DNA of 64,000 nucleotides from Vibrio marinisediminis (GCF_014050145.1 NZ_JACFYF010000004.1:248001-312000), one strand, 5' to 3'; positions 1 to 10,824 are shown, counted from the first letter of the stretch. Notes: generated by a model from the letters alone, not told the origin. Numbers and translations are program-made.

Positions 1-1
1 G

Positions 2-559
2 GTTATGGGTTTGGGTTCGGTATTGTTCACCTTACCCACTTTTTCAGCAGCGACAACCTACTCATACCAGACAAGCTCAACTAACTCTCTTGAACATTGG
101 CAAAATTGGCAACCCGTTGGTCAGGCGCAATTATCATTTCTCTTTTTTGATGTTTACCAATCAACGTTGCTTACGCCTTCTGGCACATATCAGCAAGCGT
201 TTGATGTTACGCCACACCCTTTAGCACTCAGTATTGAATATCAACGCAGTATTAGTCAGCAGCAATTGCTTGATGCCACATTGGAACAATGGCAAAAGTT
301 AGGCTTCAGCGCTCAAGATTCGAGAGTGTGGATTAAACAGTTGGCGACGATATTCCCTGATATTAAAACCGGTCAGACACTTACTTATATCACTAATGGT
401 ACGACGGGGTATTTTGTTTATTCGCCACAACCCAACCAACAACAACAGATTGGTATGATTACTGATGAGTCTCTCAATGACGCGTTTTTGTCTATATGGT
501 TATCACCAAAAACGGAATATTCAGATTTGCGAAAAAGATTGATAGGGATGAAAAGATGA
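2..559 (+). CDS. Chalcone isomerase-like domain protein, 5' end cut by the window
   Basis: The reading frame is open from the window edge to 559. Its first in-frame ATG (position 5) opens a hydrophobic stretch ending in TFSAA, which looks like the back half of a signal peptide without its positively charged start, so the true start is probably before the window. The rest (about 165 residues) resembles the periplasmic chalcone-isomerase-like family (PF16036), whose role in bacteria is unknown. The stop overlaps the next start as ATGA (556-559), so the two genes are probably translated together. The family call is from memory and moderate; the exported location is better supported. Confidence 0.6.
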   Translation, partial: VMGLGSVLFTLPTFSAATTYSYQTSSTNSLEHWQNWQPVGQAQLSFLFFDVYQSTLLTPSGTYQQAFDVTPHPLALSIEYQRSISQQQLLDATLEQWQKLGFSAQDSRVWIKQLATIFPDIKTGQTLTYITNGTTGYFVYSPQPNQQQQIGMITDESLNDAFLSIWLSPKTEYSDLRKRLIGMKR

Positions 560-1080
560 AGGCGAAACTAGGTTTATTTTTGATCGCATGTTTTATATTG
601 ATAGGCTGTGGAACACAGCTTTCTGATTACGAATCAAGTGCACCCAAGTTTAATTTATTTGAATATTTTGTCGGTGATGTTAAAGCATGGGGAATAGTGC
701 AAGATTATTCCGGTAAACAAGTCAGAAGTTTTGAGGTCGTTATTGTCGGTAGAGTGAAGGGCGACAGGCTGACTTTAGTTGAGGACTTTATCTACAATGA
801 TGGCGTGCAAGAACAAAGAGTTTGGCAGATTAACCGTTTGGCTGATGGTACTTATCAAGGCACAGCGCAAGATATTGTTGGAATGGCTACTGGAGCAGAG
901 CAGGGCAACGCTATGCGGTGGCAGTATGATTTTGAATTGCCTTATGATGGCTCAACAATGACGGTATCGATGGATGATTGGCTCTACCGCCAAGATGAGA
1001 AGCACCTTTTTAATATTACCAAGGTAAAAAAATTTGGTGTAGAAGTTGCTCAGGTGACCATCTTCTTCCAAAAGCAGTAA
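556..1080 (+). CDS. DUF3833 family lipoprotein
   Basis: This is a 174-residue protein starting MKAKLGLFLIACFILIGCG, a lipoprotein signal with lipobox LIGC, so it should be cleaved at the Cys and anchored to a membrane. An in-frame start 60 bases upstream exists, but the ATG at 556 fits the signal peptide and overlaps the stop of the preceding gene by four bases. The body, with repeated aromatic/Asp segments and an FEYFVGDVKAWG block near the mature N terminus, matches my recollection of DUF3833, which is often next to chalcone-isomerase-like genes in Vibrio. The biochemical role is unknown. Confidence 0.72.
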   Translation: MKAKLGLFLIACFILIGCGTQLSDYESSAPKFNLFEYFVGDVKAWGIVQDYSGKQVRSFEVVIVGRVKGDRLTLVEDFIYNDGVQEQRVWQINRLADGTYQGTAQDIVGMATGAEQGNAMRWQYDFELPYDGSTMTVSMDDWLYRQDEKHLFNITKVKKFGVEVAQVTIFFQKQ

Positions 1081-1116
1081 CTCAGAATAGTGATTAATAG
1101 CAATGGTGCAGGGATG

Positions 1117-1147
1117 AAAAAGGCCTCCGATTGGAAGCCTTTTCTAT
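1117..1147. terminator. Bidirectional terminator between the DUF3833 gene and purB
   Basis: An inverted repeat with arms AAAGGC and GCCTTT around a short loop, flanked by an A run on one side and T's on the other, sits between two convergent genes and can serve both strands. Confidence 0.7.
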
Positions 1148-1164
1148 AGCATTAAACTTACAGC

Positions 1165-2673
<1,509 letters not shown>

Positions 2674-2683
2674 CAAAGTATGT

Positions 2684-3301
2684 CTACATTCGAGCGAGTA
2701 GAATTTGTGCTTGCTCGACCATCTTTTTGCGACCGAAGATTAAATGGCGGCGTTTGCCACCCACTTGGCGCCATAAAACCGAACATCGAATACCCGATAG
2801 CAATAGAGCTCGAACTTTGTTTTGGCTGCTACTTTGCTGCAAAACAGAAGGCGTTCCAGTTACTTGAATTCGAGGACCAATCGGGCTCACCACATCAAGG
2901 TATACGCTGGCCAAATTACTGATCATCTGTTCGTCAGTGATTGAAAAGTGGTCGACTTGTCGAGAAAGCATCTTGATGCGGTCACCAAGTTGAGACATTG
3001 CGTCATTTCGACCACTTAGTTTACGCTCTAGTGCCATTAAACTAATGATGTATCGAGTAATTTCGCTACCTGTCGGTGTGCTATCAATGCCCTTGACTAA
3101 GCATTCCAACCCAAGCTTTAGATCAGCTTCGCGACCAAACACAGCAACGGTGCTGCTTGGGTTAGTATTCAAAATCGCTTTCAGTGAGGTTTCAAACGCG
3201 TCCGAGTCACAATAACCGTTTTTTGCTGCTTGCTGAACTAAAGCGACAGCTTGGCAGATGCCTGCAAACGCAATGGTGCGGTCATAAAGAGTGTTAGCCA
3301 C
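2684..3301 (-). CDS. hflD: High-frequency lysogenization protein HflD
   Basis: A 205-residue, mostly helical protein matching the HflD family (about 210 residues in E. coli). In E. coli HflD is a peripheral inner-membrane protein that binds phage lambda CII and affects the lysis/lysogeny choice; its housekeeping role is unclear. There is no signal peptide. The assignment rests on overall sequence, for example the N-terminal segment with [14 protein letters not shown], and on its conserved place between mnmA and purB. The gap to mnmA is 28 bases, so the two are probably co-transcribed. Confidence 0.9.
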   Translation of the reverse strand: MANTLYDRTIAFAGICQAVALVQQAAKNGYCDSDAFETSLKAILNTNPSSTVAVFGREADLKLGLECLVKGIDSTPTGSEITRYIISLMALERKLSGRNDAMSQLGDRIKMLSRQVDHFSITDEQMISNLASVYLDVVSPIGPRIQVTGTPSVLQQSSSQNKVRALLLSGIRCSVLWRQVGGKRRHLIFGRKKMVEQAQILLARM

Positions 3302-3329
3302 GAAGAGTTACTCCTGATAGTACGTCTAA

Positions 3330-4451
3330 TTAAATGCGCTGTTCGATGATACCACCACCAAGACAAATTTCGCCTTGGTAGAATACAGCTGATTGACCTG
3401 GAGTCACCGCAACTTGAGGCTCATCGAAGATAACTTTAATAGTGTTATCATCCACTGGGATGATAGTACACGGAATGTCAGTTTGACGATAACGTGTTTT
3501 CACTGAGCATTGTAACGGTTCGTGAATCGGTGTGCGATCGACCCAGTGTAATTGTGACGCGATTAACCCATTAGATTTTAAAAGTGGGTGTTCTGCACCT
3601 TGCACGGCAATAAGTACATTACGTTTAAGATCTTTTTCAGCAACGTACCACGGATCTTCGTTACCGCCGCCGCCTTTTTGGCCGCCAATGTGAAGACCTT
3701 TACGCTGACCAAGTGTGTGGTACATCAAACCTTGGTGTTCGCCGATTACTGTGCCCTCTGGGGTCTCAATTTTACCCGGTTGAGCCGGTAGATAGCGAGA
3801 TAAGAAGTCGGTGAATTTTCGCTCACCGATAAAGCAAATACCGGTAGAATCTTTCTTCTTCGCGGTGATCAAATCTTGTTCTTCAGCGATGCGACGGACT
3901 TCAGGCTTCTCTAAATCACCCACAGGGAATAGGCTACGTGCAACTTGCTCATGCCCAAGAGTGTATAGGAAATAGCTTTGGTCTTTGTTGTTATCTAAAC
4001 CGCGTAGCATTTGTGGCTTTTCGCCATTTTCTGGGAATGAGCGACGCACGTAATGACCCATCGCAATGTAATCTGCGTCGAGTACTTCGTCTGCGTATTC
4101 TAAAAATGCTTTAAATTTGATTTCTTTATTACACAGAATATCTGGGTTTGGGGTGCGACCCGCTTTGTACTCTTCAAGGAAGTACTCAAACACGTTATCC
4201 CAGTATTCAGCTGCAAAATTAATCTTATGTAGGTGAATGCCAAGCTTGTCACATACCGCCTGAGCATCGGCTAGATCTTGAGCCGCAGTACAGTATTCTT
4301 CGTTGTCATCTTCTTCCCAGTTCTTCATGAAAAGGCCTTCAACTTGATAGCCTTGCTGTTTTAGAAGATACGCAGAAACCGATGAATCAACACCGCCAGA
4401 CATACCAACGATGACTTTCTTTTGACTGTTGTCAGTACAGTTCTCAGACAT
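3330..4451 (-). CDS. mnmA: tRNA-specific 2-thiouridylase MnmA
   Basis: A 373-residue enzyme that adds sulfur to U34 of the wobble position in tRNA Lys, Glu and Gln, with sulfur relayed by the Tus proteins. The N terminus has the ATP-pyrophosphatase loop SGGVDSS (residues 18-24). The two catalytic cysteines are visible: Cys107 in PDILCNKE and Cys206 in [10 protein letters not shown]. The length is usual for the family. It is the first gene of mnmA-hflD, with the start ATG about 240 bases from the divergent small gene. Confidence 0.97.
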   Translation of the reverse strand: MSENCTDNSQKKVIVGMSGGVDSSVSAYLLKQQGYQVEGLFMKNWEEDDNEEYCTAAQDLADAQAVCDKLGIHLHKINFAAEYWDNVFEYFLEEYKAGRTPNPDILCNKEIKFKAFLEYADEVLDADYIAMGHYVRRSFPENGEKPQMLRGLDNNKDQSYFLYTLGHEQVARSLFPVGDLEKPEVRRIAEEQDLITAKKKDSTGICFIGERKFTDFLSRYLPAQPGKIETPEGTVIGEHQGLMYHTLGQRKGLHIGGQKGGGGNEDPWYVAEKDLKRNVLIAVQGAEHPLLKSNGLIASQLHWVDRTPIHEPLQCSVKTRYRQTDIPCTIIPVDDNTIKVIFDEPQVAVTPGQSAVFYQGEICLGGGIIEQRI

Positions 4452-4695
4452 TGCTTAACACCACAAAAATTAACTGGGGGCAGATTCTAACAGAAACCGA
4501 TTCTCTGGGACAGATCCGAGATCGAAATCACACTTCGAAAAGCGTGGTTTTTTACAACTTTATCGGTCAAAACCCGCGTTATTAATAACGACAAGTCTTC
4601 TATATATGGCATAGTAGGCGAAATTCAAGCGTTGGCTGATATCAATTTTGATAATCTTCCAATCAGATACACACAATATTGGGTAAGAAGTAAGC

Positions 4696-4965
4696 ATGAG
4701 CGAAGAGAATCAAACCTTTCAAGAGTCTGACTTAATTGAAGTGATCGAAAACCAACTAGAAGATGGTAATCCGATCAAAGTTAAAGAGACATTGATGCGT
4801 TTAATGATGACAGGAACAAGCCGCGACGATGCGATTGCGATGATGGCTTGCGCGGTATCGATTGAAATTTTTGATGTGATGAAAAACGAAAGTGAATTCA
4901 ATTTAAAACGCTATTCAGAGCATTTGGAACGTCTACCAGACCTTAGTTTTATGGAAGGTGAGTAG
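4696..4965 (+). CDS. Small acidic protein of unknown function
   Basis: An 89-residue acidic, helical protein with no signal peptide, membrane segment or cysteine pair motif; it has a single Cys in MMACAV. It starts with ATG at 4696 behind a weak AAGAAG. I do not recognise a named family, but its position between mnmA and gsk is clean and no better frame exists. It ends about 90 bases before gsk and reads in the same direction, so it may share that transcript. Confidence 0.7.
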   Translation: MSEENQTFQESDLIEVIENQLEDGNPIKVKETLMRLMMTGTSRDDAIAMMACAVSIEIFDVMKNESEFNLKRYSEHLERLPDLSFMEGE

Positions 4966-5057
4966 GGTAAACGTTTGCTATACTCGTGGTTATTGCCGCA
5001 CTTTTAATGGCGAGGTAGAATCCGCTTTCCTGTCATCCCTTATTCAGAATCATAGTT

Positions 5058-6362
5058 ATGAAATTTCCTGGTCAACGTAAATCAAAGCACTACTTTCCGG
5101 TACATGCGCGTGATCCTCTGGTGAGCCAAGCGCAATCAAGTAAGAAAATGTCTCGTACCCATATTATTGGCATTGACCAAACCTTGGTAGACATTGAAGC
5201 AAAAGTTGGCTCGGAGCTAATTGAAAAATACGGTTTGAGTAAAGGACACTCATTGGTTATTGATGACCAAACGGCGGAAGCTCTTTACAACGAGTTAAAA
5301 GAGAATGCGCTTATTACCAATGAATATGCGGGTGGTACAATTGGTAATACACTTCATAACTATTCTGTGTTGGCGGATGACCGCTCAACATTGCTTGGTG
5401 TTATGAGCCAGGATATTAAAATCGGCAGCTATGGTTACCGTTATTTATGTAACACTTCTAGCCGCATGGATCTTAATTATCTGCAAGGTGTTGAAGGGGC
5501 AATTGGTCGTTGTTTCGCACTGATTACCGAAGACGGTGAGCGTACTTTCGCGATTAGCGAAGGTCAAATGAACCAATTACACCCAGATAGTATTCCTGAA
5601 AAGATTTTTAAGAATGCATCTGCATTAGTATTAACCGCTTATTTAGTGCGTTGTAAGTCAGGCGATCCTATGCCTGAAGCTACGATGCGTGCTATTGAAT
5701 ATGCGAAGAAGCATCAAGTACCAGTGGTATTAACATTGGGTACTAAGTTTGTTATTCAGGATGATCCTAAGTTCTGGCAAGACTTCCTACGTGACCATGT
5801 CAGTGTGGTAGCGATGAATGAAGATGAAGCAGAAGCTTTAACCGGTGAAACGGATCCTCTTGCGGCTTCTGATAAAGCTCTTGAATGGGTTGATTTGGTT
5901 CTTTGTACTGCTGGTCCAGTTGGCTTATATATGGCTGGTTATACCGAAGACGAAGCGAAACGTGAAACCACGTTACCACTATTACCCGGTTGTATTGCTG
6001 AATTTAATCGTTACGAGTTTAGTCGCCCTGCCTCTAAAGTATTATGTGAAAACCCTATTAAAGTATATTCACATATCGCGCCTTATATGGGTGGTCCTGA
6101 AAAAATCAAGAATACTAATGGTGCTGGTGATGCTGCACTGTCAGCTTTATTACATGATATGGCAGCGAATAAATACCACAAAGAAAACGTGCCTAATTCA
6201 AGCAAGCATGCGTACTGCTTCTTAAACTATTCATCATTTTCGCAGGTATGCAAATACTCTAACCGCGCGAGCTATGAAGTGTTGGTTCAACACTCGCCAC
6301 GTTTATCTCGTGGTTTGCCAGAGCGTGAAGATAGCTTAGAAGAAGCATACTGGGAAAGATAA
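5058..6362 (+). CDS. gsk: Inosine-guanosine kinase
   Basis: A 434-residue sugar-kinase (PfkB/ribokinase) fold enzyme that phosphorylates inosine and guanosine to IMP and GMP in purine salvage. The anion-hole/catalytic motif NTNGAGDAA includes Asp358 as the probable base, and the N-terminal GGTIGNTLHN block matches the nucleoside-binding GG region. Length matches E. coli Gsk (434). It lies between the mnmA cluster and hns, convergent with hns, as I recall for V. cholerae. Confidence 0.95.
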   Translation: MKFPGQRKSKHYFPVHARDPLVSQAQSSKKMSRTHIIGIDQTLVDIEAKVGSELIEKYGLSKGHSLVIDDQTAEALYNELKENALITNEYAGGTIGNTLHNYSVLADDRSTLLGVMSQDIKIGSYGYRYLCNTSSRMDLNYLQGVEGAIGRCFALITEDGERTFAISEGQMNQLHPDSIPEKIFKNASALVLTAYLVRCKSGDPMPEATMRAIEYAKKHQVPVVLTLGTKFVIQDDPKFWQDFLRDHVSVVAMNEDEAEALTGETDPLAASDKALEWVDLVLCTAGPVGLYMAGYTEDEAKRETTLPLLPGCIAEFNRYEFSRPASKVLCENPIKVYSHIAPYMGGPEKIKNTNGAGDAALSALLHDMAANKYHKENVPNSSKHAYCFLNYSSFSQVCKYSNRASYEVLVQHSPRLSRGLPEREDSLEEAYWER

Positions 6363-6421
6363 ACTATTTTTATTAAAACTTGTTTCTGGATAAGTTTAAT
6401 AAACTAGAATTGAGAACAAAT

Positions 6422-6452
6422 AAAAAGCTCCCTACTTAGGGAGCTTTTTTTA
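6422..6452. terminator. Bidirectional terminator between gsk and hns
   Basis: The stem AAAGCTCCC/GGGAGCTTT with loop TACTTA is followed by a T run on the plus strand and, read in reverse, ends in T's from the A run, so it suits both convergent genes. Confidence 0.9.
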
Positions 6453-6465
6453 TGAATAAATTCGA

Positions 6466-6873
6466 TTAGATTAGGAATTCATCTAAAGATTTACCAGAAT
6501 CTAGTAGAGCTTGGATTGCAGAAGGTGTGCGACCTTGACCTGTCCAAGTTTTCTCTTCACCGTTTGGATCAACGTATTTGTATTTTGCTGGACGAGGTGC
6601 ACGTTTAGACTTAGTTTTCGTCTTCGTTTCACCTGCTAGTGCACTAATTAGCGCATCAACATCAATACCATCTTTAGCAATTTGCTCAGCGATTGCTGAT
6701 AATTTCGCTTCTTGTTCAGCAAGTGCTGCACGCTCTTCTTCTTCAGCTTCTTTACGCTCAGAAACAACAATTGTTAATTTCTCAAGTGCTTCTTCTAATT
6801 GCTCTAGAGTTAGCTCACGAGAAAAAGCGCGAAGGCTACGAATGTTTAAAAGAGTTTTTGTTAATTCCGACAT
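6466..6873 (-). CDS. hns: Nucleoid-structuring protein H-NS
   Basis: A 135-residue H-NS. Residues 1-65 form the charged coiled-coil oligomerisation region, with a run of Glu/Lys at about 38-57. A flexible Lys-rich linker spans about 80-97. The C-terminal DNA-binding domain begins YKYVDPNGEE and has the AT-hook-like QGR at 113-115. It silences AT-rich genes. The start follows GGTGAGA. It is monocistronic, with a long AT-rich upstream region where autoregulation is plausible. Confidence 0.96.
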   Translation of the reverse strand: MSELTKTLLNIRSLRAFSRELTLEQLEEALEKLTIVVSERKEAEEEERAALAEQEAKLSAIAEQIAKDGIDVDALISALAGETKTKTKSKRAPRPAKYKYVDPNGEEKTWTGQGRTPSAIQALLDSGKSLDEFLI

Positions 6874-7427
6874 AAATTCTCACCAATATATTATAAGCAA
6901 CGAACTAATATTAATATCGTATTTGTGATAATACAAATTAAATATTGTAAATTGAATAAATGAGTATATTGAAAAATAGTGGGCATGGGAACATTTTAAG
7001 CTCACATCACATTCTAATGTTAAGTAAGTGAGTGTAACGTCGCAATAAACGTTAGATGGCAATAGTAGTGATTAGTTTCATAACCTTAATCAAATTTATG
7101 AGTTTATATCAATTTTATGGATTGTTTGAACTCAATACCTTTCTACGCTTAATGATTCAACTAGTCGATGAATAAATGTTCGCAGTGGTTTTAAAGGCGT
7201 TAATTTAAAATTCGGAGAACTGCTTTGTGTTATTAGTGTCTGGGTGAATATCAAAACCGTATCTATTGCCAGTATTGCAAAACGGCACTCGATAAAATGG
7301 TCTTATAAAATTCTAGATAGATGTATTGTAAATGTGATTTTTATAAGTACAATGACCGTTACCTAATGCGCTGCATCGGTTAATGCTATGTTAACTTGGT
7401 TAATTATTAGCTTAATCTTTGGTCAGT
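6874..7427. other. Long AT-rich intergenic region between hns and the lysine riboswitch
   Basis: About 550 bases with no supported gene. The part near hns is very AT-rich and should hold the hns promoter. The part before 7427 should hold the promoter of the riboswitch transcript. Short open frames exist (one near 7250-7320 has a CxxC), but none has a start with a ribosome site. Confidence 0.5.
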
Positions 7428-7603
7428 GCGGTAGAGGCGCGGAATGAATCAGTAACATTTGTTGGGGTGATGCCAATGAACAAATGTGAAAGGTCTTATC
7501 CGCCGAAGTGAACTGGTAAATCAAAACCACTCGCTGGGGTTGCACTCAAATAGGGGCAACACTGCCATAGTCTATTATTTGTATAACTATGGAGCGCTAC
7601 TGT
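7428..7603 (+). ncRNA. Lysine riboswitch (L box)
   Basis: The 176-base leader shows the conserved L-box core: AGAGGCGCGG on the 5' side, the central AAAGG and CCGCCGAAGTGA, then GGGGCAACACTG and TGGAGCGCTAC at the 3' end. The closing helix P1 pairs GCGGTAG (7428-7434) with CTACTGT (7597-7603). Lysine binding in this class stabilises P1 and represses the downstream gene. There is no clear T-rich terminator before the coding start, so control may be at translation start. It lies upstream of an NhaC-type transporter, which supports lysine as that transporter's substrate. Confidence 0.92.
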
Positions 7604-7716
7604 AGGGTTGGGTGGAGTATTCGCTTCCCCGTCGCTATGTTCAACATACGTATATGACATTACGTCTATATGTCTGCAGTAGATCTCTAACCAATTTATT
7701 ACTGGTTTCGAAGATC

Positions 7717-9318
7717 ATGACTTTAATCGATTTTGCATCATCCCCTTTATCACTACTGCCTCCAGTAGTGGCACTTACTCTTGCGATTGTTACACGTCGC
7801 GTATTGTTGTCTCTAGGTATGGGTATCATACTTGGCGCTATTCTGCTTGCTGATTATTCAGTGGGGAATTCTTTGACTTACGTTAAGAACACACTGTTTG
7901 GCGTATTTGTTGAAGACGGCTCTATTAATGCTGGTAACATGAGTATTATTGGCTTTCTCGTGCTGTTGGGCATGATGACAGCACTTCTAACATTGTCTGG
8001 CGGTACTCGCGCTTTTGCTGATTGGGCTCAATCGCGTGTAAAAAGTAAACGAGGCGCTAAACTTCTTGCTGCGTTCTTGGGCATTTTCATCTTTATCGAT
8101 GATTACTTTAATAGTTTGGCTGTTGGTGCGATTTCTCGCCCTGTGACCGACCGTTTTTATGTGTCACGTGCCAAACTAGCGTATATCCTTGATTCAACGG
8201 CAGCACCAATGTGCGTGGTTATGCCAGCTTCTAGCTGGGGCGCTTATATCATGACTATCATCAGCGGCATTCTTGTCTCTCATGGTATCACTGAGTATTC
8301 AGCGCTTGGTGCTTATATGCGCTTAGTGCCGATGAACTTTTACGCAATCTTTGCTCTGTTGATGGTGTTCGCCGTTGCATGGTTTGGTTTAACCGTGGGT
8401 AAGATGCGCGATCATGAGATTGCAGCCTCTCAAGGTCGCGGCTTTGATGAAAACCAAAGCGATGAACTTGAAGAAGCGCGAGCACTAGATGAAGAGCTGG
8501 ATATCCGTGAGAGTGAAAAAGGTAAAGTGTCTGACCTGATCTTACCGATTGTTCTGCTGATCGTAGCTACGGTTGCTTCTATGTTGTATACCGGTGGTCA
8601 AGCGTTGGCTGAAGCGGGCAAGCCATTTGCATTGCTAGGCGCGTTTGAAAATACCAATGTTGGTACCTCACTAATTTACGGTGGTTTAGTTGGTCTGATT
8701 GTTGCGTTGATTACTGTGGTTAAACAGGGCATTGCTGCTGTAGAGGTTAATCGCACGTTGTGGATTGGCGCGAAATCAATGTTTGGCGCGATTTTAATTC
8801 TGGTGTTTGCTTGGTCTATTGGTACTGTTATCGGTGATATGAAAACCGGTAGCTACCTATCAACAATGGCTCAAGGCAATATTGACCCGCAATGGTTACC
8901 TGTCATCCTATTCTTGTTGTCTGGCGTGATGGCGTTTTCAACCGGTAGTTCATGGGGTACGTTCGGTATCATGTTACCAATCGCTGGTGATATGGCTGGC
9001 AATACGGATATCGCACTGATGCTACCTATGTTAAGTGCAGTACTTGCAGGTTCAGTATTTGGTGACCACTGTTCACCGATCTCTGATACGACTATTTTGT
9101 CGTCAACAGGCGCACGCTGTAACCATATTGATCACGTTGCGACTCAGTTGCCTTATGCATTATCTGTGGCACTTGTATCTTGTGTTGGCTTTATCGTATT
9201 GGGCATGACAGATTCACTAGCACTTTCATTTAGTGCTGCTAGTGTGGCATTTGTGGCGGTTTGTTTTGTGCTGAGTATGTTATCGAAAGCCAAAATGAGT
9301 GACAGTAAGATCGCATAA
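7717..9318 (+). CDS. lysW: NhaC-family transporter, probable lysine importer LysW
   Basis: A 533-residue polytopic inner-membrane protein of the Na+/H+ antiporter NhaC family, with about ten to twelve hydrophobic segments and the conserved FIDDYFNSLAVG block in the first half. The frame is open further upstream to a GTG at 7612, but that would start inside the riboswitch expression region, and family similarity starts near MTLIDF at 7717. Because a lysine riboswitch precedes it, it fits the LysW lysine-transporter candidates predicted by comparative genomics in Vibrio and Shewanella rather than a simple Na+/H+ antiporter. Substrate is inference. Confidence 0.85.
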   Translation: MTLIDFASSPLSLLPPVVALTLAIVTRRVLLSLGMGIILGAILLADYSVGNSLTYVKNTLFGVFVEDGSINAGNMSIIGFLVLLGMMTALLTLSGGTRAFADWAQSRVKSKRGAKLLAAFLGIFIFIDDYFNSLAVGAISRPVTDRFYVSRAKLAYILDSTAAPMCVVMPASSWGAYIMTIISGILVSHGITEYSALGAYMRLVPMNFYAIFALLMVFAVAWFGLTVGKMRDHEIAASQGRGFDENQSDELEEARALDEELDIRESEKGKVSDLILPIVLLIVATVASMLYTGGQALAEAGKPFALLGAFENTNVGTSLIYGGLVGLIVALITVVKQGIAAVEVNRTLWIGAKSMFGAILILVFAWSIGTVIGDMKTGSYLSTMAQGNIDPQWLPVILFLLSGVMAFSTGSSWGTFGIMLPIAGDMAGNTDIALMLPMLSAVLAGSVFGDHCSPISDTTILSSTGARCNHIDHVATQLPYALSVALVSCVGFIVLGMTDSLALSFSAASVAFVAVCFVLSMLSKAKMSDSKIA

Positions 9319-9376
9319 TTACATACGCTGGTCTGAGTAAGATCCACTTTGCTAAATAGTGCATCGTAGATTAGAA

Positions 9377-9411
9377 GAATCGGAAACCTGTTTTAGGTTT
9401 CCGATTTTTTA
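9377..9411. terminator. Bidirectional terminator after lysW
   Basis: The stem AATCGGAAACCT/AGGTTTCCGATT with a TTTT-containing loop is followed by a T run, between lysW and the convergent sigma-54 activator gene. Confidence 0.9.
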
Positions 9412-9427
9412 TATCGATTAGAAATCG

Positions 9428-10354
9428 TTAACAAGGATTAATTTGGTACTTTTTCATTAAACGATAGAGAGTAGTACGTGATATGCCTAATTTTCGCGCT
9501 GCGGCACTCATATTGTGGTGACTATCTTCAATCGCATTTTCCACACTCAATTTGGACAAAGAGCAAGCCGGTACTTTATTGCATTGTTCTGGCAGTCCTA
9601 AGTCTTCTTGGTTAATAATATTCTTCTCACATAATACGATTGCTCGAGTTAATACATTTTTTAACTCTCTGACGTTACCAGGCCAGTGGTAGCTTAACAG
9701 TTTGGTTTCCGCTTGAGATGAGAATTGATGCGCTTGTGATGTATGTATTTGCGCTAAAAAATAGTTGGCCAGTTGTAATATATCGCCATCTCGTTCTCTA
9801 AGTGGCGGGACGTTGAGAGGTAATATATTTAAGCGATAGTAGAGATCTTCTCTAAACTTTCCTGATTCGACCTGCTGCAATAGATCGATATGTGAGGCGG
9901 CAATAATACGTGAGTCTACATCTGTCTCTTTATCACTGCCTAATGCGAGAATTTTTTTCTGATCAAGAAAATGCAATAAGCTTACTTGAAGATCGGGCGG
10001 CATATCACTCACTTCATCAAGAAATAAAGTCCCTCGTTCAGCCCGTTTAATAAAACCTGCGTGGTTAAAAAGCGCACCAGTAAATGCGCCTCTTTTATGC
10101 CCAAACAGCTCTGATGCGATTAATCCACTGGGTATTGCGCCACAATTTACCGTTATAAAAGGGTGGTGCTTCCGCGAGGAAAGTTGGTGGATCAGTCTAG
10201 CGCAAACTCCCTTACCACAGCCGGTCTCTCCTTGAATCAGCACTTCAACGTCACTTAACGCATACTTCTCTAGCAATGCCAAGACAGATTTGATTTGAGG
10301 GCTATCACCAATCAAAAGTTTATCGGTCATTGGGTTGTGTGCGTGAAACGTCAT
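9428..10354 (-). CDS. Sigma-54-dependent activator without a sensory domain
   Basis: A 308-residue bacterial enhancer-binding protein consisting of an AAA+ domain plus a C-terminal Fis-type helix-turn-helix. Visible motifs are Walker A GETGCGKG (42-49), the sigma-54 contact loop GAFTGA (89-94), Walker B GTLFLDE (108-114), and WPGNVREL (224-231). The HTH (MSAAARKLGISRTTLYRLMK) is near the end. There is no N-terminal receiver, GAF or PAS domain, so its activity must be set by another protein or by its own level, as for PspF. The frame is open to a TTG at 10378; the ATG at 10354 is preferred. I do not recognise the target regulon. Confidence 0.88.
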   Translation of the reverse strand: MTFHAHNPMTDKLLIGDSPQIKSVLALLEKYALSDVEVLIQGETGCGKGVCARLIHQLSSRKHHPFITVNCGAIPSGLIASELFGHKRGAFTGALFNHAGFIKRAERGTLFLDEVSDMPPDLQVSLLHFLDQKKILALGSDKETDVDSRIIAASHIDLLQQVESGKFREDLYYRLNILPLNVPPLRERDGDILQLANYFLAQIHTSQAHQFSSQAETKLLSYHWPGNVRELKNVLTRAIVLCEKNIINQEDLGLPEQCNKVPACSLSKLSVENAIEDSHHNMSAAARKLGISRTTLYRLMKKYQINPC

Positions 10355-10546
10355 AATGATTATTCTTATATCAAACAAAAGTTCGGGTTATAGAAGAATT
10401 TTAGTCTGATTTTTTACTTAATGATTAATCTATCACTAGCAATAAGCGGTGATTATTGATTGTCTTAAAAGTGAGATAATCATAAAGGTCACTTTTATAG
10501 TCAAATCAGCAAATCACCAGTGAATGTAATTTTTTTCAAATATGTG

Positions 10547-10575
10547 TTGAAAACTTTGAACAGGTTGGTTAGTGT
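10547..10575 (+). promoter_or_regulatory. Candidate promoter of the his operon
   Basis: TTGAAA, a 17-base spacer and TAGTGT lie about 40 bases before the leader peptide start. The fit to sigma-70 is fair at -35 and poor at -10. Confidence 0.35.
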
Positions 10576-10613
10576 GTTGTTTAATCAATAAGAAGTGAAG
10601 AGCTTTAATAAGT

Positions 10614-10661
10614 ATGCGTAATTTTGTAATGAATATTCATCATCACCATCACCCAGTGTAG
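10614..10661 (+). CDS. hisL: his operon leader peptide
   Basis: The 15-residue frame reads MRNFVMNIHHHHHPV, with five consecutive His codons before the stop. It resembles the E. coli leader, which has seven His then Pro-Asp. Translation should stall at the His codons when charged tRNA-His is scarce. An internal ATG at 10629 would give ten residues, but the upstream ATG has a purine-rich GAAGAG 11 bases before it, so I chose that one. It is followed by the mutually exclusive hairpins of an attenuator. Confidence 0.9.
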   Translation: MRNFVMNIHHHHHPV

Positions 10662-10666
10662 TCTTT

Positions 10667-10768
10667 CGGGAGATGTACGCATACCCGGGAGGCAGGAATC
10701 TCCCGGAGGCTTAAGTCAAAGAATTTAAGAATTAACCCTCGGGAGACTAACATCTTCCGAGGGTTTTT
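10667..10768 (+). promoter_or_regulatory. Histidine operon attenuator
   Basis: The segments CGGGAGA (10667-10673), CCGGGAG (10685-10691), CTCCCGG (10700-10706) and a second CGGGAGA (10740-10746) can pair in alternatives. TCTCCCG at 10699-10705 can bind either CGGGAGA. If free, 10734-10768 folds as a terminator (ACCCTCGG/CCGAGGGT plus a T run). Pairing of 10699-10705 with 10740-10746 would disrupt it and allow transcription of hisG. This is the classical logic of his attenuation. Confidence 0.88.
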
Positions 10769-10824
10769 CAGTTTTACGGCTTACAAACGTTATAAAATTC
10801 AAACATTTGCACAGGGATATCGCA

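Noticed and set aside
7220-7330. Small frames with a CxxC in the hns-lysW gap
   Set aside because: No start codon with a ribosome site, an upstream in-frame stop, and composition like the surrounding AT-rich DNA.
7612-7716. N-terminal extension of the lysine transporter from GTG 7612
   Set aside because: It would start nine bases after riboswitch P1, and its residues are basic/polar with no family similarity.
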